Source: GCA-002694895 sp964436345 (GTDB lineage Bacteria > Chloroflexota > Dehalococcoidia > Lucifugimonadales > GCA-002694895). Taken from it: a DNA stretch of 17,051 nt. The first letter of the stretch is position 1. The number at the start of each line of letters is the position of its first letter. Under the pieces are notes generated by a model. The model was not told the DNA's origin. It was given only the letters and a program-made list of their open reading frames with translations, and ran no database searches. Made by a program: the position numbers and the translations under genes. Below are positions 1 to 7,647 of this stretch, piece by piece. The stretch spans positions 1 through 17,051 of the forward strand of contig CAYTCC010000024.1 in NCBI GenBank assembly GCA_964436345.1. Direction: 5' to 3'.

Positions 1-713
1 AAAATAAAGGTAAAAATATTAAATTTATTTATACAATACCTGATTTTCATAACCCAACAGGCATTCTTACTTCTGACAAAGTAAAAACTGAATTATGTAA
101 AATTGCTTCATCAGAAGATATATTTATAGTAGAAGATGCAACTTATTCTGAATTATATTTTAACAACAACCAACCAACACCGTTATTTTCATTAGATAAT
201 AATGATAAAGTTATTAAACTCGGAACATTCAGTAAAATAATTTCAACAGGTATTAGGGTAGGGTGGATACAAGCACACGAATCAATAATTCAAGCTTGTT
301 CACAAACTAGATTTGATATGGGAAATAGCCCTTTAATTCATAGAGCACTTTCTTTATATCTTTCTACTAATCTCCTTGCAGATCATGTTAACCATATGAG
401 AGAGATATATAGAGAAAAAATGGAATGTTTTACTGAAAATTTAATTAATAATTGCGAACCATATGTGAAATTCCATAAACCAACAGGAGGTTTTTTTCTT
501 TGGGTTTCAATCAAAGGTGTAACAAATAAGGAATTAAAGCAAGCTGCAGCTGAAGATGGAATCTTATTTCCCACTGGATCTCTATTTTATACTGATCGTG
601 ATGAAAATAAGTGGACTTCTCATGTTCGAATGGCTTTTAGCAAAGCTTCTTTAGAAGAATTAAAAGAAGCTACTGAAAGATTACAAAAAACTTTTCAACG
701 TATTGTAGATTAA
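1..713 (+). CDS. PLP-dependent class I/II aminotransferase, 3' part (N-terminus off the window)
   Basis: The open frame enters at base 3 and runs 236 codons to TAA at 711-713. What is seen: the motif PDFHNPTG of fold-type I aminotransferases near the start, VEDATYSELYF (the Asp that pairs with the pyridine nitrogen and the Tyr of the cofactor site), GTFSK with the Schiff-base Lys at codon 234-236, and a C-terminal HVRMAFS whose Arg should bind the substrate carboxylate. The pattern fits the COG1167 group (LysN/2-aminoadipate or aromatic aminotransferases, and the enzyme half of MocR regulators). These are normally about 400 residues, so about 165 residues are missing upstream; a GntR-type DNA-binding domain could lie there too. 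It would transfer an amino group from an amino acid to a 2-oxoacid in the cytosol. Substrate unknown. It converges on the alcohol dehydrogenase gene with a single base between the two stop codons. Confidence 0.9.
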   Translation, partial: NKGKNIKFIYTIPDFHNPTGILTSDKVKTELCKIASSEDIFIVEDATYSELYFNNNQPTPLFSLDNNDKVIKLGTFSKIISTGIRVGWIQAHESIIQACSQTRFDMGNSPLIHRALSLYLSTNLLADHVNHMREIYREKMECFTENLINNCEPYVKFHKPTGGFFLWVSIKGVTNKELKQAAAEDGILFPTGSLFYTDRDENKWTSHVRMAFSKASLEELKEATERLQKTFQRIVD

Positions 714-714
714 T

Positions 715-1818
715 TTAATTAGGATATATTATAATACCTCGTCCATCTAATCCATTTTCTAGATCATTAAAAGCTTCATTTATTTGATCTAATTTATAAG
801 TTCTCTCTACTAATGCCCTTATATCAATTTCACCTTTTAAATAATGTTTTATTATCTGTTTAAAACTTTCATGCGGACTAATTGAACCATAGAAACTTCC
901 AATTAATGTCTTTTGATCTCTGCATAATCCGATCATATCAGCATTTACAGTGTCACCAATTGGCGCTAATCCAACAATTACTGTTGTTCCTTTACGTTTT
1001 GTAGCCTCTATGGCCTGATTTGTAACTGAACCTCTTCCAAAAGTATCAAATGCCATGTCTACACCATTTCCTGTAATAGACATAATTTCTTTAATTGGAT
1101 CAGATTTTGATGAATTTATTGTATGTGTAGCACCAAATTTCATAGCAAATTCTAATTTATGGTCCTTTATATCTACTGCAATTATATTATTACAGTTTAA
1201 AATTTTCGCACCCATTATTGCACTTAAGCCTACACCTCCTAAACCAAATACCACAATATCTATGCCAGGTTTTGAGGCTTGTTGATTAAGAACTGCACCA
1301 ACCCCAGTAGTAACACAGCATCCTATTAAAGCTGCTACATCCATAGGTACTTCATCTGGTAATAAATATAAAGATTGTTGAGGGCAAATTAAGTATTCAG
1401 AAAACAAACCCAATTTTTGCATTTGATGAATTGAGTTCCCATTTTTTTTTAATCTTAAAGTCCCATCATATTGTTTTGTGTTTAATGCAGTACTTGTAGT
1501 ACATAAATTTACAAATCCACTTAAGCAATATGAGCAATTAGCACATCCTGATATAAAAGCAGTGATAACTCTATCTCTAGGTTTAAAATTTTGCACACCC
1601 GGGCCAACAGAATCAACATATCCAGATCCCTCATGCCCTAAAACGACAGGCATAGGCATTTTATTGTCTCCTATCATATAATGATGATCAGATGCACATA
1701 TTCCAGCCACTGATGTTCTTACCCTTACTTCTCCATGTCTTGGTTCTTCTTGATTTAATGTTTCTATTTGTAATGGTTTTTTTGCTTCGTATAATACAGC
1801 AGCTTTTGTTTTAAACAT
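715..1818 (-). CDS. Zinc-dependent medium-chain alcohol dehydrogenase (class III-like)
   Basis: 367 residues, the normal size for this family (horse ADH has 374). Catalytic zinc ligands are visible as Cys41 (GICASD), His62 with Glu63 (GHE) and Cys167 (GCCVTTG). The structural zinc lobe is complete: Cys92, Cys95, Cys98 and Cys106. The Rossmann motif GLGGVG is at 192-197, with Asp216 at the end of the second strand, which points to NAD(H) rather than NADP(H). It would oxidise a primary alcohol or a thiol adduct of an aldehyde in the cytosol. The overall pattern is closest to class III/formaldehyde-type and NDMA-dependent-type dehydrogenases, but the exact substrate cannot be read. It is the second gene of a minus-strand operon: its ATG lies one base after the stop of the metallophosphoesterase, and the ribosome site AGGAGG at 1824-1829 sits inside the last codons of that gene. 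Confidence 0.93.
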   Translation of the reverse strand: MFKTKAAVLYEAKKPLQIETLNQEEPRHGEVRVRTSVAGICASDHHYMIGDNKMPMPVVLGHEGSGYVDSVGPGVQNFKPRDRVITAFISGCANCSYCLSGFVNLCTTSTALNTKQYDGTLRLKKNGNSIHQMQKLGLFSEYLICPQQSLYLLPDEVPMDVAALIGCCVTTGVGAVLNQQASKPGIDIVVFGLGGVGLSAIMGAKILNCNNIIAVDIKDHKLEFAMKFGATHTINSSKSDPIKEIMSITGNGVDMAFDTFGRGSVTNQAIEATKRKGTTVIVGLAPIGDTVNADMIGLCRDQKTLIGSFYGSISPHESFKQIIKHYLKGEIDIRALVERTYKLDQINEAFNDLENGLDGRGIIIYPN

Positions 1819-1819
1819 T

Positions 1820-2656
1820 CTAGCCTCCTAATAATTCAAATTTATAATTAAGGTTTTTATTTTGATAATTAACTTTATAATAACCAGATGGATCATTACC
1901 TAAAGGGACACCTATACTTGAAACAATTATATTTTTAATATTTTTATAATTGTTTATTTTATTTTGATGCATGTGTCCAGAGAAGATATTTACAGATTTA
2001 TTATGATTACTTAAAATATCAATGATTTCAACCCTTGTTTCTTTATCAATGTTCCAAGTATTTTTATTTTCATTAACATCTTCAGCATATAAAGGATGAT
2101 GCATGAAAATAAATAAATCTTCATCATAATCATATAGAGCATCTTTTAGTAAATTTAATTGATTGTTATAATCATTAAGAAACTTTTTATGATTTCTAAA
2201 GATTGAGGAATTTAAAAAAATTAATTTCAAATTATCATGTTCAATTTTATAATAATCCGGGCCAAATCTTTCTCTATATAGATTTAAGGAAAATTCAGAT
2301 ACTTTATCTTCTTTAGCAGGTATACAAACATCATGATTCCCTGGTACTAAATAAATTTTACTGTCTATATTGAAATTTTTAATAATTTTCTGAAATGCAT
2401 TTAATTGGTTTTGATTATCTGAATCATTTATCAAATCACCTAAGATTGTAAGAAATAAGAAATTTTCGTCATTTAATGCAATTCTGAGTTTGTTAAAATT
2501 TGATATCTCAAAATCAAATGAAGTGGTAGGTTTTAAATTTAAAAAATCTAATTTTACAAATTCTTTTGAATCTGTTCTAATTTCAGACTTATTTTTTATA
2601 TTGCTACAATGTGAATATAAACCTATTTGAGTGTCAGCTGCTACGATAAATTTCAT
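1820..2656 (-). CDS. Calcineurin-type metallophosphoesterase (CPPED1-like)
   Basis: All five metal-site motifs are present in order (278-residue numbering): Asp7 in AADTQIG, Gly-Asp at 73-74 (ILGDLIND), GNHD at 106-109, His186-His187 (FMHHPLY) and GHMH at 227-230. The first motif reads D-x-Q instead of the usual D-x-H, as in the CPPED1/CSTP1 branch as I recall it. It should be a cytosolic dinuclear metal phosphatase or phosphodiesterase; the substrate is unknown. The frame stays open to an ATG at 2714-2716 (298 residues), but I prefer the ATG at 2654-2656: the family core begins just after it, the extra 20 residues have no domain character, and a perfect TATAAT box (2691-2696) would otherwise lie inside the coding region. 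There is no clear Shine-Dalgarno site. It is the first gene of an operon with the alcohol dehydrogenase. Confidence 0.88.
   Translation of the reverse strand: MKFIVAADTQIGLYSHCSNIKNKSEIRTDSKEFVKLDFLNLKPTTSFDFEISNFNKLRIALNDENFLFLTILGDLINDSDNQNQLNAFQKIIKNFNIDSKIYLVPGNHDVCIPAKEDKVSEFSLNLYRERFGPDYYKIEHDNLKLIFLNSSIFRNHKKFLNDYNNQLNLLKDALYDYDEDLFIFMHHPLYAEDVNENKNTWNIDKETRVEIIDILSNHNKSVNIFSGHMHQNKINNYKNIKNIIVSSIGVPLGNDPSGYYKVNYQNKNLNYKFELLGG
1824..1829 (-). promoter_or_regulatory. Shine-Dalgarno site inside the upstream gene
   Basis: On the minus strand this reads AGGAGG, five bases before the ATG of the alcohol dehydrogenase. It overlaps the last Gly-Gly codons of the metallophosphoesterase gene, whose TAG stop follows directly. 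This fixes the dehydrogenase start and suggests translational coupling. It also shows a canonical anti-SD system in this organism. Confidence 0.85.
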
Positions 2657-2690
2657 TTTATTAAGAACTTTATATATATTGCAATGATGG

Positions 2691-2696
2691 ATTATA
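2691..2696 (-). promoter_or_regulatory. Probable -10 box for the metallophosphoesterase-dehydrogenase operon
   Basis: The minus strand reads TATAAT, a perfect sigma-70 -10 hexamer. Transcription would begin near 2684, giving a leader of about 28 bases before the preferred start at 2656. The best -35 candidates (TTGAAT at 2711-2716, or TTTGAA at 2712-2717) are spaced only 14-15 bases away, so the -35 is weak or absent. Confidence 0.45.
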
Positions 2697-2733
2697 GAGT
2701 TTAGCATTCGATTCAAATAATAGTAAGGTAATT

Positions 2734-2937
2734 ATGTTGGATTTTGAGATTAACAGGCCAAAATATAAAGTAATAGCTATTGGGCCTATGTATGATGACG
2801 AAGAACGATTTGATATAAAACTTGAACACTTATTGAATTGTGGTGATGATGCTGGTTATTTATTAGATAGAATAATTACAGCAGATTTCCCAGAAGGACC
2901 TTTTGGTTATGCTATCCTTCAAAAAGAAGCAGTCTGA
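2734..2937 (+). CDS. Small acidic hypothetical protein
   Basis: 67 residues, ending with a TGA stop. AAGG at 2725-2728 lies five bases before the ATG and could be a weak ribosome site. The protein is acidic in its middle (MYDDEERFD) and has one Cys (NCGDDAGYLLDRI). It has no signal peptide, membrane segment or motif that I recognise. The composition looks like a real small globular protein rather than a random frame: Gly/Pro turns, and no Lys/Asn/Ile runs of the kind that AT-rich noise gives. It lies between two divergently read units and may be transcribed alone or with the E1 gene 62 bases downstream. Function unknown. Confidence 0.6.
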   Translation: MLDFEINRPKYKVIAIGPMYDDEERFDIKLEHLLNCGDDAGYLLDRIITADFPEGPFGYAILQKEAV

Positions 2938-2960
2938 TATAGATAATTAAACCTTACATT

Positions 2961-2969
2961 TGCTATATT
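2961..2969 (+). promoter_or_regulatory. Possible extended -10 promoter for the E1-pcp-GGT-BNR operon
   Basis: The sequence TGCTATATT matches an extended -10 element (TG-N-TATAAT with one mismatch). No good -35 lies at 16-18 bases. Transcription would start near 2976, about 24 bases before the GTG start codon. Confidence 0.4.
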
Positions 2970-2980
2970 ATTTATTATTA

Positions 2981-2998
2981 ATTAATAAATTTATTAAT
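2981..2998. repeat. 18-bp perfect AT palindrome next to the E1 start codon
   Basis: ATTAATAAATTTATTAAT is an exact 18-bp palindrome ending two bases before the GTG at 3000. It overlaps a second exact palindrome, TTATTAATTAATAA (14 bp, 2975-2988). It occupies the place where a Shine-Dalgarno site would be and lies downstream of the candidate -10. It could be an operator; in such AT-rich DNA it could also be chance. Confidence 0.4.
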
Positions 2999-2999
2999 A

Positions 3000-5300
3000 G
3001 TGAATATAAAGACCTTAGAATCCATCCAGGATAGAATTTTATGGCTGTCTATCCAATTAGTAAATCATGCTAATACTGTAAGAACGAATCGAAGTGATTT
3101 GAAAGTCGGTGGTCATCAAACTTCCAGTAGTTCTGTTGTGACAATTCTTACATATTTATATTTTGAATATCTTGAAAAATATGATTATGTTTCAGTTAAA
3201 CCACACGCATCACCAGTTTTTCATGCCATACAATATTTGCTTGATAATTTAGATAAAAAATATCTAACATCCCTTAGAGAATTACATGGATTACAATCAT
3301 ATCCTAGCCGAACAAAAGATCCTGATTTTGTTGATTTTTCTGGTGGATCTGTAGGAATAGGATCAATTGCACCAAATTTTGCTGCAATTTCTCATAAGTA
3401 TCTAAAAGATCATTCATTGCTTAATAAAGATTTGAACAATGCAAGATTCATCAGTTTATTGGGTGATGCCGAATTAGACGAAGGAACTATATGGGAAGCA
3501 ATTGCTGACCCAACCATGGAAGATATAAGTAATGTTATTTGGATAGTTGATTTAAACAGACAAAGTTTAGATAGAATTATTCCATTTATAAGAGTCAAAA
3601 CTTGGCGTAAGATGTTTGAAGCTAATGGATGGAATGTTATAGATGCAAAATATGGTAAAAAATTAGAAGATGTTTTTAATTTACCCAATGGTGAATTGAT
3701 GAAAGATGCTATAGATGATATGCCAAATGAACTATATCAAAGATTACTAAGAAAATCTGAAGCATTAAGAGAATGGCTTCCTAAAAGTGTTAAAGATTCA
3801 TTATCTATGGAAAAATTAATATCAGATTTTGATGAAGAGCAACTATATGACATATTTAGTAATTTAGGAGGACATGATTTTTATTGTTTAGATAAAGCGT
3901 TTAAACAAGCTTCAAAATCCAAAAAACCAACGGTCATATTTGCTTATACTTTAAAGGGATGGAATTTACCATCTGTTGGAGATCCGCAAAATCATTCTGT
4001 TATTTTAAATGATTCCCAAATTAATGAATTATCATCAAATTTAAATATAGATAATGACAATATTTGGGCAAAATTTAATGAAGGAAGTCCCGAGGATAAT
4101 AAATGTATAGAAATACAAAGTAAATTAACCAGAAATATTCCTGATAAAGATTTTAGCATTGATTTTCCGAAATCATTTAAAAATGATTACAAAAACATGA
4201 TGTCTTCTCAGCAAATATTTGGTTTATTAATGACTGAAAATTCAAGATTGGAAGAAAATATACGAAATAAATTCGTCTCAATTAGTCCAGACGTTGCTAG
4301 TTCTACAAACTTGGGAGGATGGATTAATAAAATGGGAATATGGCAATCTCATCAGGCCACAGAATTGCCAGAAGAAGATTTAGTTAGAGCTCTAAATTGG
4401 GAAATGTCTAAATCAGGGCAACACATAGAATTAGGTATATCTGAAAATAATTTATTTATGGCTTTAGGTCAATTGGGATTAACCGAAGAATTATTTGGTT
4501 CAACTTTAATTCCCATAGGCACTTTATATGATCCTTTTGTTCGGAGAGGTTTAGATGCTTTGTTTTTTGGAGTTTATTCAGGTTCTAAATTCATTATGAT
4601 CGGAACTCCATCTGGTATTTCTTTAAGTCCTGAAGGTGGATTACATCAAAGTTTAATAACACCATCAATAGGAATGGAAATGCCTGAACTTGATTATTAC
4701 GAACCTGCTTTTGGAAAAGAATTAGAATGGATTTTTCTTAATGGTATCAATAATGTATCTAACAGAATATCTTCTTTATATCTAAGATTAACAACATCAA
4801 GATTAAATCAAGATTTATTTAATGAATATAATAATAAAAAGGATATGGATTTATTACGTGAAGATGTCATTAATGGCGCTTATCTTTTTAATTCTAATAT
4901 ATCTAATGATTCAACTGAATATAAAGTAAATTTATTTAGTATGGGAGCTATGTTTTCAGAAGTTATTGAAGCACAAAAAGAACTTTTAAAAGAAGGTATA
5001 TCATCTAACCTAATTAATATCACAGGTCCGGGCCCCTTATATAGAAATTTTCATAATAATAGCTTGAACGGTAGTCATTTATTAAAAATTTTAGGAAATC
5101 ATACTAATTTACCATCTTTAAGTATTATTGATGGTCATCCTCACGCATTAAGTTGGATTGGATCTGCTTTAGGAGTAAAATCTATATCTCTTGGGATAAC
5201 AGAATTTGGCCAATCTGGGGATCAAAAAGATTTATATGAATACTATGGGTTAGATAAAAATTCAATTCAAGAAGCTGTTTATAAAATATTAAATTTATAA
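3000..5300 (+). CDS. AceE-like thiamine-diphosphate 2-oxoacid dehydrogenase/transketolase-family E1
   Basis: 766 residues with the layout of homodimeric pyruvate dehydrogenase E1. Active-site counterparts of E. coli AceE are visible: His39 in GGHQTSSSS (AceE His106), His69 in KPHASP (His142), the thiamine-diphosphate motif GDAELDEG at 155-162 closing with Asn186, KGW then His332 in the mobile loop (His407), Glu482 in GISE (Glu571), and His549 in EGGLHQS (His640). The C-terminus FGQSGDQKDLYEYYGL is typical of the transketolase C-terminal domain of this group. The family decarboxylates pyruvate and passes the acetyl group to lipoyl-E2. Compared with AceE (887 residues), about 67 residues before the first active-site His are missing, the part that in E. 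coli contacts E2. No E2 or E3 gene is nearby, so the partner and exact substrate are open. GTG at 3000 is the only good early start (in-frame stop at 2979-2981); there is no Shine-Dalgarno site. First gene of a four-gene unit. Confidence 0.87.
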   Translation: MNIKTLESIQDRILWLSIQLVNHANTVRTNRSDLKVGGHQTSSSSVVTILTYLYFEYLEKYDYVSVKPHASPVFHAIQYLLDNLDKKYLTSLRELHGLQSYPSRTKDPDFVDFSGGSVGIGSIAPNFAAISHKYLKDHSLLNKDLNNARFISLLGDAELDEGTIWEAIADPTMEDISNVIWIVDLNRQSLDRIIPFIRVKTWRKMFEANGWNVIDAKYGKKLEDVFNLPNGELMKDAIDDMPNELYQRLLRKSEALREWLPKSVKDSLSMEKLISDFDEEQLYDIFSNLGGHDFYCLDKAFKQASKSKKPTVIFAYTLKGWNLPSVGDPQNHSVILNDSQINELSSNLNIDNDNIWAKFNEGSPEDNKCIEIQSKLTRNIPDKDFSIDFPKSFKNDYKNMMSSQQIFGLLMTENSRLEENIRNKFVSISPDVASSTNLGGWINKMGIWQSHQATELPEEDLVRALNWEMSKSGQHIELGISENNLFMALGQLGLTEELFGSTLIPIGTLYDPFVRRGLDALFFGVYSGSKFIMIGTPSGISLSPEGGLHQSLITPSIGMEMPELDYYEPAFGKELEWIFLNGINNVSNRISSLYLRLTTSRLNQDLFNEYNNKKDMDLLREDVINGAYLFNSNISNDSTEYKVNLFSMGAMFSEVIEAQKELLKEGISSNLINITGPGPLYRNFHNNSLNGSHLLKILGNHTNLPSLSIIDGHPHALSWIGSALGVKSISLGITEFGQSGDQKDLYEYYGLDKNSIQEAVYKILNL

Positions 5301-5310
5301 AGGAAAAACA

Positions 5311-5976
5311 ATGTCAGACAAAATCAATGTATTACTAACTAGTTTTGAACAGTTTTATAAATATAAATATAACCCAACTATATCTGTATCTAAAAAAGTA
5401 GAAAAGATATTGATAAATTCAAATATTATAAATTTATCTACAAAAGTAATGCAGTGTAAGTATTCAACAATTAAAGAAGAGGTTTATGATTTATATAAAA
5501 GTAATCCAGATATAATACTCAGTTTAGGTCTTGGAGCATCTAGAACTTCATTAAATCTAGAATCAGTAGCTCAAAATGAATACAACTCGATTGCACCAGA
5601 TAATGATGGGCTTATTATAAAGGGTGATCCAATTATCCCAAATGGTGACAATTTATTAAATACATTAAATTTAACGGATCTTGAAATTCTATCTAACAAA
5701 CATGTTTCATCAGCAATATCCGATAATGCTGGAAAATTTATGTGTAATGCAAATTTTTATTGGAATCAACATAAAATTAATAATGAAAATTTAAATACAA
5801 AATATTTATTTATTCATATTCCTTTTACGGATGAATATATTGGGAAAGAACCAATTCTCGCTAATGAGGATTTACCAATACTATCTGAAAAAGGGATTGT
5901 TAATGCAATTGTTAATATTCTTGAAGAATTAAGTACAAAAATTAATGATTCAAGGATATCAGAAGTCAAAATATAA
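5311..5976 (+). CDS. pcp: Pyroglutamyl-peptidase I (cysteine peptidase family C15)
   Basis: 221 residues, the usual size (about 215). Family landmarks appear in order: the N-terminal LLTSFEQF, corresponding to the family's TGFxPFGG loop but without its glycines; the Glu motif LNLESVAQN with Glu84; PDNDG; SDNAGKFMCN with catalytic Cys145; and FIHIPF with His169. The Glu-Cys-His triad is complete. The enzyme removes N-terminal pyroglutamate from peptides in the cytosol; there is no signal peptide. AGGA at 5301-5304, six bases before the ATG, is the ribosome site, and the gene starts 10 bases after the E1 stop, so both are almost surely one transcript. The degenerate N-terminal substrate loop (EQF in place of xPFGG) is unusual and might change the substrate pocket. 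Confidence 0.9.
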   Translation: MSDKINVLLTSFEQFYKYKYNPTISVSKKVEKILINSNIINLSTKVMQCKYSTIKEEVYDLYKSNPDIILSLGLGASRTSLNLESVAQNEYNSIAPDNDGLIIKGDPIIPNGDNLLNTLNLTDLEILSNKHVSSAISDNAGKFMCNANFYWNQHKINNENLNTKYLFIHIPFTDEYIGKEPILANEDLPILSEKGIVNAIVNILEELSTKINDSRISEVKI

Positions 5977-6013
5977 TGATATAAATTCAAATAATTGAAA
6001 AGGAAATATATTT

Positions 6014-7621
6014 ATGAAATTTAATTCAAGAAGATCAAATATTTTATCTAACAAAGGAGTAGTATCAACTAGTCAGCCTTTGGCTGCCAAAGCAGGGGCA
6101 GATATTTTAGCTAAAGGAGGAAGTGCAGTAGATGCAGCCGTAGCAGCGGCAGCAGTATTAAATGTTGTTGAACCTATGTCCACAGGAATAGGAGGGGATG
6201 TTTTCGCGCTTTATTTCAATGCAGATGAACAAAAAGTATACGCTCTTAATTCAAGCGGTAGATCCCCAGAATTAGCAAATCCTGAACAATTAATTGAAAT
6301 GGGTTTGAATCATATTCCAGCGACATCGCCATTTTCTGTTTCAATTCCAGGAGCAGTAATGGGATGGGATACTATAGTTAACAAATTTGGAAATTTAGAT
6401 TTAAAGATTATTATTGAACCTGCATATGATTATGCATTAAATGGTTTTCCTGTAAGTGAAGTGATTGCTGAAGGATGGGCTGGTTCTATAAATAAAATTC
6501 AAGAAGAATCAGAATATCCTGAATTCTTAAATCCTGGGCCTCCAAAATTTGCTTCAATAAAAAAATTACCTTCTTTAGCAAAATCATTAAAATTGATAAT
6601 GGATTATGGTGTAGATGGATTTTATAAAGGTGATACAGCTAATAAAATCTCTAAACATATTCAAAAACTAGGAGGATGGATAACCACAAATGATATAAGT
6701 AATCATCAGGCTGATTGGGTTGAACCTATTTCTACAGAATACAGAGATTATACAGTATGGCAATGCCCCCCAAATACTCAAGGATTAAATGTTCTTATGG
6801 CTTTAAATATATATGAAGGTTTTAACAACACTGAAACTTCTGATCCTGTTAAAGAATTACATTTGAAAATAGAATCTGTTAAAGCAGCATTCTCAGACGG
6901 ATTGTTTAATATCACTGATTTTGAAATTACCAAACATGTATTACCACAATTATTATCAAAAGATTATGCTTCTGAAAAACGTATGTATATAGATAAAAAT
7001 AAAGCTGTTTCATATGAACCCACTGTAAAAGTTGATACAAGTAATACTGTATATGTAACTGCTGTGGATAAAGACGGTAACGGTTGTTCATTTATAAATA
7101 GCCTGTATCAAGGTTTTGGATCAGGAATTATTGTTCCTGATACTGGTATAGCATTGCAAAACAGAGGTTCTAGTTTTAGTTTAGATAAAAATCATCCTAA
7201 TTATTTAGAACCTAACAAAAGACCATTTCATACTTTAATACCGGGTATGGTAACCAATACAAAAAATAATAATCTTAAATATTGTTATGGCGTTATGGGG
7301 GGTATGCAACAAGCACAAGGACACTTTCAAGTTCTATCAAATCTAATAGATAAAAAACATTCACCTCAATTAGCTTTGGATATGCCCAGATTTAGTGTGA
7401 TACCTTGGGATGATACGGAAAAAGATGTAAAGAAAGATACAGTGTTATTAGAATCAATATTTGATAATTCAATAATAGATCAAATAAAAAATTATGGACA
7501 TAAAATAATTGTTAATGATCCTTCTCCAATGTTTGGAGGTGGTCAGATTATTGAAACAAATGGTAATATAATGATTGCCGGTTCTGAACCTAGAAAAGAT
7601 GGTCAAGCTGTAGGTCTGTAA
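6014..7621 (+). CDS. Gamma-glutamyltransferase-family Ntn-hydrolase, YwrD-like (paralogue 1)
   Basis: 535 residues, a normal proenzyme length. The start (VVSTSQPLAAKAGADILAKG), the glycine motif GIGGDVF at 59-64, and the SGRSPE loop with Arg83 (position of the E. coli Arg114 that holds the glutamyl carboxylate) identify the large subunit. The self-cleavage site is NTVYVTAVDKDG with the catalytic Thr345 as the new N-terminus of the small subunit; FGSGIIVPDTGIALQNRG and KRPFHTLIPG follow, as in the YwrD/cephalosporin-acylase-like branch. The classical TTHYS site is replaced by TVYVT. It should cleave gamma-glutamyl amides or related amide bonds. There is no signal peptide, so it is likely cytosolic, unlike periplasmic E. 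coli Ggt. AGGA at 6001-6004 is nine bases before the ATG. Third gene of the E1-pcp unit. Confidence 0.88.
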   Translation: MKFNSRRSNILSNKGVVSTSQPLAAKAGADILAKGGSAVDAAVAAAAVLNVVEPMSTGIGGDVFALYFNADEQKVYALNSSGRSPELANPEQLIEMGLNHIPATSPFSVSIPGAVMGWDTIVNKFGNLDLKIIIEPAYDYALNGFPVSEVIAEGWAGSINKIQEESEYPEFLNPGPPKFASIKKLPSLAKSLKLIMDYGVDGFYKGDTANKISKHIQKLGGWITTNDISNHQADWVEPISTEYRDYTVWQCPPNTQGLNVLMALNIYEGFNNTETSDPVKELHLKIESVKAAFSDGLFNITDFEITKHVLPQLLSKDYASEKRMYIDKNKAVSYEPTVKVDTSNTVYVTAVDKDGNGCSFINSLYQGFGSGIIVPDTGIALQNRGSSFSLDKNHPNYLEPNKRPFHTLIPGMVTNTKNNNLKYCYGVMGGMQQAQGHFQVLSNLIDKKHSPQLALDMPRFSVIPWDDTEKDVKKDTVLLESIFDNSIIDQIKNYGHKIIVNDPSPMFGGGQIIETNGNIMIAGSEPRKDGQAVGL

Positions 7622-7647
7622 AAAAATATATTAAAAGGGAGAAAATC

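Noticed and set aside
5026..5038. A short GC-rich patch with GGGCCC in AT-rich DNA, perhaps a site or an insertion edge
   Set aside because: It simply encodes Gly-Pro-Gly-Pro of the E1 enzyme in frame.
5986..5999. Inverted repeat TTCAA-ATAA-TTGAA between pcp and the first Ntn-hydrolase gene as a terminator
   Set aside because: The stem is five weak base pairs with no U-run, and the gap to the next ribosome site is too short; chance is likely in AT-rich DNA.
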